This document shows, piece after piece, positions 59,883-64,000 of a stretch of 64,000 nucleotides of DNA (the first letter of the stretch is position 1; each line of letters starts with the position of its first letter). The notes beneath the pieces were generated by a model that was not told the origin of the DNA, did not search any database, and was given only the letters and a program-made list of their open reading frames with translations. The translations under genes and the position numbers were made by a program. Source of the DNA: Streptomyces rishiriensis (GTDB lineage: Bacteria; Actinomycetota; Actinomycetes; Streptomycetales; Streptomycetaceae); contig NZ_JAUSWV010000002.1 in assembly GCF_030815485.1 (NCBI RefSeq), forward strand, positions 1,240,001 to 1,304,000, read 5' to 3'.

Positions 59883-61607
59883 CTACTGCGGGTCTTCGCC
59901 GGCGACTTCGCAGGTGATCTCGTCCCGGGGGGTGTAGTGGGTGCGGAACGGCTCGCGCCGTACTTCCCTGCCGTCGGCGTAGAAGACCCGGTCGACGGTG
60001 ACGTCGAAGCCCTCGAGCGGGGTCTGCGGTACGCACTTGTCGTCCGTGCTCACCTTCCGCTCCGGCTGCCGGACGTGCGTGCGGGGGCCGGTGACCGACG
60101 TGACCTCGTCGTACTTCCTGGTGCCGAGGAAGGTGACGGTCACCGAGGTGTCGGTGGCCTCGGCCCGGATGTACAGGGCGTGGCCCGAGTCGTTGGCGAA
60201 CTTCAGATCGAGACTGCCCCAGGCGACCGTCGCCTCGCGGCCCTCCGGATAGCGCTCGATGTAGAAGGAGTGGGCCCCGTACTCCACCGGCTTGACGCCG
60301 GCGAAGAACATCGCGTTGAACATGGTCGTGGCCATGGTGGAGACGCCGCCACCGGGCGCCTTGGTGAACCCGCCGTCGAGGATCATGATGCCCTCGCCGA
60401 AGCCGTTGGCCTCGGTGCGCTGACCCACGGTCCGGTTGAAGCTCCAGGTCCTGCCCGGCATGACGACGGAGCCGTTGATGAGCTGTGCGGCCCGGCCGAT
60501 GTTCTTCGTGCGGTACGCGGCCGGTTCGAAATGGACGGTGAAGGAGGACATCTTCTCCGTCAGCCCCAGCCGCGCGGCGCTCTCGCGCGTCACCTGTGGC
60601 GGGGTCCGTCGCGCGGCCACTTCGCCGGTGCGGGCCGCTGCGCCGGACCGGGTGAGCAGCGGCAGCACGGCCTTGCTCAGCGCCTTGTCGGTGATCTGTA
60701 CGCCGGTCCGGGCGTCGTCGGCCACCACGACCCGGTCACCGTCCAGTCGCACGGCGGCGTTCGCGGCGGTGGTGGTGATGCCCGCCAGCGGGCGGGCCAC
60801 CGAGGGGGCCGCGCGCAGTCCCTTGACGTCCAGCTCCGGCACCAGCCGGCCGGCGTCGTCCGGCCGCATCGTCAGATGCTCGCCCAGCACGGTCTGGCCG
60901 ATGGTGAACCGCTTGCCGCCCGTGGTGAGGGTGACGGGCGCCGACACGGCAGGCCGCGCGAACTCGCGCACGGCGCGCCCGACCTCGTCCGCCGTGACCT
61001 TCGGCTGCGTCTCGCGGGCGGGCAGGACCGTGACCGCGCCGGCCTCGCCGCGCAGGAAGGAGGCCCGCAGGGTGCCGACGGCGGCATCCACGTCCAGTGC
61101 GTAGCCGGCGTGCGGGGCGACCTGCTCGACCCGGCCGCCGGCGAAGCCGACCGCACCCTCGCGGACCTTCTGGTCGAGGCTCTTCGCCAGCTTCCCCAGA
61201 GCGGTGCGGGCCTTGTCCTCGTCGACGCGGACGACCGGCTCCTGGTCGCCCCCGGAGCCGAAGAGGGCGGCGATCATGCCGACCGGGTCGGAGCCGACGC
61301 GGGCCGCCCGGTCGACCGTGCGCTCGGCGTCGAAGGTGAGTCCGGCCTGCCGCGGGTCGACGGTCGCTCCGCGGTCCCCGACCCGCACGGCCAGCTCCCG
61401 CGAGCCGTCCGCCGTCAGGTGTTCGTCCAGCTTCCGGACGGCCTCCGCACGGCTGAGGCCGCCGATGTCCACGCCGCGGACCGTCGTGCCCGACTCGATC
61501 TGACCGCCGGTGAGCAGCAGTCCGGCCAGGTACAGCGCGCCGACGCCGACGGTCAGCGCACCGCCCGCCAGGGCGAGGGGCGGTACGGAGGCTGTTCGGG
61601 GGCGCAT
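59883..61607 (-). CDS. VanW-family protein with YoaR-like peptidoglycan-binding domains
   Basis: 574 residues. A membrane anchor (LALAGGALTVGVGALYLAGLLLTGG) precedes two YoaR/PG_binding_4-type repeats (VRGVDIGGLSRAEAVRKLDEHL and PKVTADEVGRAVREFARPAVSAPVTLTTGGKRFTI), and the VanW domain lies at about 395-525: GRAAQLINGSVVMPGRTWSFN, GFGEGIMILDGGFTKAPGGGVSTMATTMFNAMFF, ERYPEGREATVAWGSLDLKF. It is a surface protein of unknown catalytic role linked to the cell wall. ATG at 61607 has AGGAGA upstream; the frame is open further but not homologous. Confidence 0.9.
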   Translation of the reverse strand: MRPRTASVPPLALAGGALTVGVGALYLAGLLLTGGQIESGTTVRGVDIGGLSRAEAVRKLDEHLTADGSRELAVRVGDRGATVDPRQAGLTFDAERTVDRAARVGSDPVGMIAALFGSGGDQEPVVRVDEDKARTALGKLAKSLDQKVREGAVGFAGGRVEQVAPHAGYALDVDAAVGTLRASFLRGEAGAVTVLPARETQPKVTADEVGRAVREFARPAVSAPVTLTTGGKRFTIGQTVLGEHLTMRPDDAGRLVPELDVKGLRAAPSVARPLAGITTTAANAAVRLDGDRVVVADDARTGVQITDKALSKAVLPLLTRSGAAARTGEVAARRTPPQVTRESAARLGLTEKMSSFTVHFEPAAYRTKNIGRAAQLINGSVVMPGRTWSFNRTVGQRTEANGFGEGIMILDGGFTKAPGGGVSTMATTMFNAMFFAGVKPVEYGAHSFYIERYPEGREATVAWGSLDLKFANDSGHALYIRAEATDTSVTVTFLGTRKYDEVTSVTGPRTHVRQPERKVSTDDKCVPQTPLEGFDVTVDRVFYADGREVRREPFRTHYTPRDEITCEVAGEDPQ

Positions 61608-61899
61608 GGGTCTCCTGGACGGACGAGCGGCGGGTGATCCGCCCCGCTGCGCGACGCCGTGCACGAGACGGCGCCGACGGCAGGGGCAAGCACCCCAAGC
61701 TACCCAAAAGGTCCGATGAAGCCATATGTCACAGAACACCTATGTTCCGCATCACGTCCGCCGCCGGGGCCGGCGGGCCCCGGCGGCCGGCGGCCCGCGC
61801 GGAGCAGCGCCTGCGGTGGCCTCCGCGACCGGCGGCCCCCCGCCGCGCGTGGGCGGCGGCATCCGCGACGCCGCCGGGCCGCACCCCGTCCCGGGACGG

Positions 61900-62343
61900 T
61901 CAGGTGCCGAGGGGGTCGCCGTCCGGGTCGGTCGCCGGGGTGGCCACCTCTGCGGCGATCCGGCGGTAGGCGGCGCGGGCCTGGACGATCCGGGCGAGCA
62001 CGGTGCCGCCGAGAGCGGCGGCGCACAGGCAGGTGAGCCAGAAGGTGTCACGGTGGCCGGCCCAGCTGAGCGTGCCCACGGGCGGGACGGCGAAGCCGTT
62101 CAGGATCAGCCAGCACAGGACGGCCGTGCCCGGGGCCGCGGTGAAGCGGGCGCAGAGACCCAGCAGGGCCGCCAGGAAAGAGAGCGCGGCCAGCGCGAAC
62201 CCCGGGCGGTCCGCGCCGACCAGCAGGTTGTGCACCGCCACCAGGACCAGCGCGCTGCCGAAGGCCGTGGCCCACACCAGGGGGGTCGCGACGGGCTGGG
62301 GCACGGGCCGGGCGCCGGCTCTGAGGGACACCCACTCGATCAT
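61900..62343 (-). CDS. Small membrane protein of unknown function
   Basis: 147 residues with four hydrophobic segments (about 20-40, 50-66, 74-92, 105-125) and a short acidic tail DPDGDPLGT. MIEWVSLRAGARPVPQPVATPLVWATAF precedes the first helix. ATG at 62343 has GGAAGG upstream; the longer upstream frame is Arg/Pro-rich and not credible. Family unknown to me. It lies 292 bp before the VanW gene on the same strand; that gap holds no gene. Confidence 0.65.
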   Translation of the reverse strand: MIEWVSLRAGARPVPQPVATPLVWATAFGSALVLVAVHNLLVGADRPGFALAALSFLAALLGLCARFTAAPGTAVLCWLILNGFAVPPVGTLSWAGHRDTFWLTCLCAAALGGTVLARIVQARAAYRRIAAEVATPATDPDGDPLGT

Positions 62344-62667
62344 GCTGCACGCTTCCTTCCGGCCCCCGCCCCCGGAACGCCGGCCGCCACGGCGGCGTGG
62401 ACCTCGGGACGAATTCTCCCACCGGTCGTCGAGCGCACCCCTGTCGCCCTGTTCCCGCGTCGGCGGCCTGCGCGCGGGCCTCGGCGGCTCGCGCGGACGG
62501 CTTCGGCGCGAGATGCGGGATCGCGGTCGCCGTCTGCCGGACGTGCGGGTCGACGACGTCACCGATGGCGGCGGTCGTAGGGTCACGGCATTTCGTCGAG
62601 GCAGCCGGAGGCCGCCGTGCGCCGGGGGTGAGCCGTCGTCCGCCGTCTCCGCGCCCCGCATCGGCGC

Positions 62668-62697
62668 TTGTCAGCGCCTGTGTGTGCGCACTACTGT
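62668..62697 (+). promoter_or_regulatory. Likely promoter of the cbiMN transcript
   Basis: TTGTCA (62668-62673) and TACTGT (62692-62697) are separated by 18 bp, close to the vegetative consensus. They sit directly upstream of the riboswitch. The remaining sequence back to 62344 shows no gene. Confidence 0.45.
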
Positions 62698-62699
62698 CA

Positions 62700-62865
62700 C
62701 CACGCCTTGGTGAACGGGAAATCCGGTGTGATGCCGGTGCGGCCCTCGCCACTGTGATCGGGAAGTCCGGCTCCGGCCCTCGCGGGCAGCCACTGGGTCC
62801 TCGGGACCCGGGAAGGCGGAGTACGGGCGGTGGTACCCGTGAGCCAGGAGACCGGCCAAGGCACG
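62700..62865 (+). ncRNA. Cobalamin riboswitch
   Basis: The conserved cobalamin-aptamer blocks occur in order: TTGGTGAACGGGAAATCCGG, then GCGGCCCTCGCCACTGTGA, then a CCACTGGG/CCCGGGAAGGCGG region, and the B12 box GAGCCAGGAGACCGGCC at 62841-62857. The cbiM start lies 48 bp beyond the B12 box, so adenosylcobalamin binding could block translation or cause termination. This would shut off cobalt import when B12 is plentiful. Confidence 0.92.
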
Positions 62866-62904
62866 TCAACCATCCACGAGGTGCTGGAGAGGGTCTGCTC
62901 AGCC

Positions 62905-63624
62905 ATGCACATAGCCGAGGGTTTTCTGCCTCCGGCGCACGCGATCGCCTGGAGCGTCGCATCCGCGCCATTCGTCGTCCACGGAGTACGGTCACTCACC
63001 CGTGAGGTCAAGGAGCATCCCGAGAGCACCCTGCTCCTCGGCGCCTCCGGTGCCTTCACCTTCGTCCTGTCCGCGCTGAAGCTCCCCTCGGTCACCGGGA
63101 GTTGTTCCCACCCCACCGGCACGGGGCTCGGCGCCATCCTGTTCCGGCCGCCGGTCATGGCGGTGCTGGGCACCATCACCCTGCTCTTCCAGGCGCTGTT
63201 GCTCGCCCACGGCGGCCTGACCACGCTCGGCGCCAACGTCTTCTCCATGGCCGTCGTCGGACCCTGGGCCGGTTACGCGGTCTACCGGCTGCTGCGACGG
63301 TTCGACGTGCCGCTGATGGTCACGGTGTTCTTCGGCGCGTTCGTGGCCGACCTGTCCACGTACTGCGTCACCAGCGTGCAGCTGGCGCTCGCCTTCCCGG
63401 ACCCGAGCAGCGGATTCCTGGGCGCGCTGGGCAAGTTCGGCTCCATCTTCGCCGTCACCCAACTCCCGCTGGCGGTCAGCGAGGGGCTCCTGACGGTGTT
63501 CGTGATGCGCCTGCTGACGCAGTCCAGCAAGGGTGAACTGACAAGGCTGGGCGTGCTCGTGACGGGCGGCCGGAAGAGGGCCGGTGCGGGCGCCGACGCC
63601 GAGACCGAGGCGGTGGCCCGGTGA
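62905..63624 (+). CDS. cbiM: CbiM, membrane substrate-binding component of a cobalt ECF transporter
   Basis: 239 residues. [13 protein letters not shown] is the invariant CbiM/NikM N-terminus, whose first residues and His2 bind the metal ion. [35 protein letters not shown] contains the SCSHPTG metal motif, and about seven membrane helices follow. ATG 62905 is certain because the free N-terminus starts with MH; the longer frame from 62830 overlaps the riboswitch. The stop overlaps the cbiN start (GTGA, 63621-63624). Confidence 0.95.
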   Translation: MHIAEGFLPPAHAIAWSVASAPFVVHGVRSLTREVKEHPESTLLLGASGAFTFVLSALKLPSVTGSCSHPTGTGLGAILFRPPVMAVLGTITLLFQALLLAHGGLTTLGANVFSMAVVGPWAGYAVYRLLRRFDVPLMVTVFFGAFVADLSTYCVTSVQLALAFPDPSSGFLGALGKFGSIFAVTQLPLAVSEGLLTVFVMRLLTQSSKGELTRLGVLVTGGRKRAGAGADAETEAVAR

Positions 63625-64000
63625 GCCGTAACGCGAAGATCAACGCGCTGCTCCTGTTCGTGGTGGCCGCGCTCGCCGTCCTGCCGCTGGCCCTCGGGCT
63701 CGGCGACCACAAGGAGGAGCCGTTCTCGGGCGCCGACGCGGAGGCGGAGACGGCGATCACCGAGATCGAGCCGGACTACGAGCCCTGGTTCTCGCCCCTG
63801 TACGAGCCGCCGTCCGGCGAGATCGAGTCGGCGCTGTTCGCCCTCCAGGCCGCCCTCGGCGCGGGGGTCCTCGCCTACTACTTCGGTCTGCACCGGGGAC
63901 GGCGGCAGGGCGAACTCCGGGCTCTGGCGCAGCAGGACACGGCGGCTTCGACGACCTCGGTCCCCTCGTCGAAGGCCTCGACGTCCTCGCGGAGTACCGA
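63621..64000 (+). CDS. cbiN: CbiN, cobalt ECF transporter small subunit (3' end outside window)
   Basis: The frame is open to the end of the window, giving 126 residues. [24 protein letters not shown] is the first membrane helix. [55 protein letters not shown] is the diagnostic CbiN pattern with the second helix. A Ser/Thr/Ala-rich tail follows, longer than in most CbiN proteins. CbiN with CbiM stimulates metal uptake. The expected cbiQ and cbiO genes should lie just outside the window. Confidence 0.92.
   Translation, partial: MSRNAKINALLLFVVAALAVLPLALGLGDHKEEPFSGADAEAETAITEIEPDYEPWFSPLYEPPSGEIESALFALQAALGAGVLAYYFGLHRGRRQGELRALAQQDTAASTTSVPSSKASTSSRST

Overview
The window is 64 kb of very G+C-rich DNA from a filamentous actinomycete, almost certainly a Streptomyces. 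The evidence is a complete whiE-type spore-pigment polyketide locus, an RppA-type tetrahydroxynaphthalene synthase, tandem AfsR/SARP regulators, SpoIIE-like phosphatase and RsbA/STAS partner-switching genes, GTG/TTG starts, ATGA/GTGA coupled overlaps, and long GC-rich hairpin terminators. It looks like chromosomal DNA. I see no tRNA, rRNA, CRISPR array or insertion sequence.

Layout. 0-8.1 kb: a mixed metabolic region with the 3' end of a flavin amine oxidase, an epimerase behind a perfect 16-bp palindrome, two alpha/beta hydrolases, small DUF proteins, a GNAT acetyltransferase, two VOC proteins, an F420/NADP-type oxidoreductase and a TetR regulator. 8.9-10.9 kb: rppA followed by a decayed molybdopterin-dehydrogenase FAD-subunit gene. 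11-15.3 kb: a cold-shock-like island on the minus strand (conserved small protein, CBS protein, DEAD-box RNA helicase, two cold-shock proteins, MerR-type protein) with strong hairpins. 15.3-16.1 kb: a noncoding stretch with two related 17-bp tandem-repeat arrays. 16.1-28 kb: a sodium:solute symporter, a secreted hydrolase, an AraC regulator, two translationally coupled SARP/NB-ARC regulators, a hydrolase behind twin CTAG palindromes and a small secreted DUF6355 protein.

28-43.8 kb: a secreted low-complexity surface protein, a large membrane protein, a frameshifted D,D-carboxypeptidase, a response regulator without the usual phospho-acceptor Asp, a secreted beta-propeller, then a sugar-binding lipoprotein coupled to a multidomain SpoIIE-type phosphatase and divergent from a second binding lipoprotein, a small ORF and an XylH-like permease with no ATPase. 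A flavin monooxygenase and an Eis-type acetyltransferase follow. 44-48.6 kb: a nitrate/nitrite-sensing-type histidine kinase, a secreted beta-helix protein and an O-methyltransferase.

48.7-57.4 kb: the spore-pigment cluster on the minus strand (two cyclases, ACP, chain-length factor, ketosynthase, cupin, SchA/CurD-like protein, FAD hydroxylase). A class F-like sortase and a second copy of the 28-kb surface protein are lodged between the SchA/CurD-like gene and the hydroxylase. The two surface-protein loci form an inverted repeat of about 0.7-0.8 kb, 26 kb apart. Their C-termini carry HTGGGAL, a hydrophobic segment and a basic tail, which suggests a noncanonical sortase signal. 57.6-64 kb: a STAS/RsbA-like regulatory pair, a DUF6629 membrane protein, a VanW protein, a small membrane protein, and a cobalamin riboswitch ahead of cbiM-cbiN (cut by the window end).
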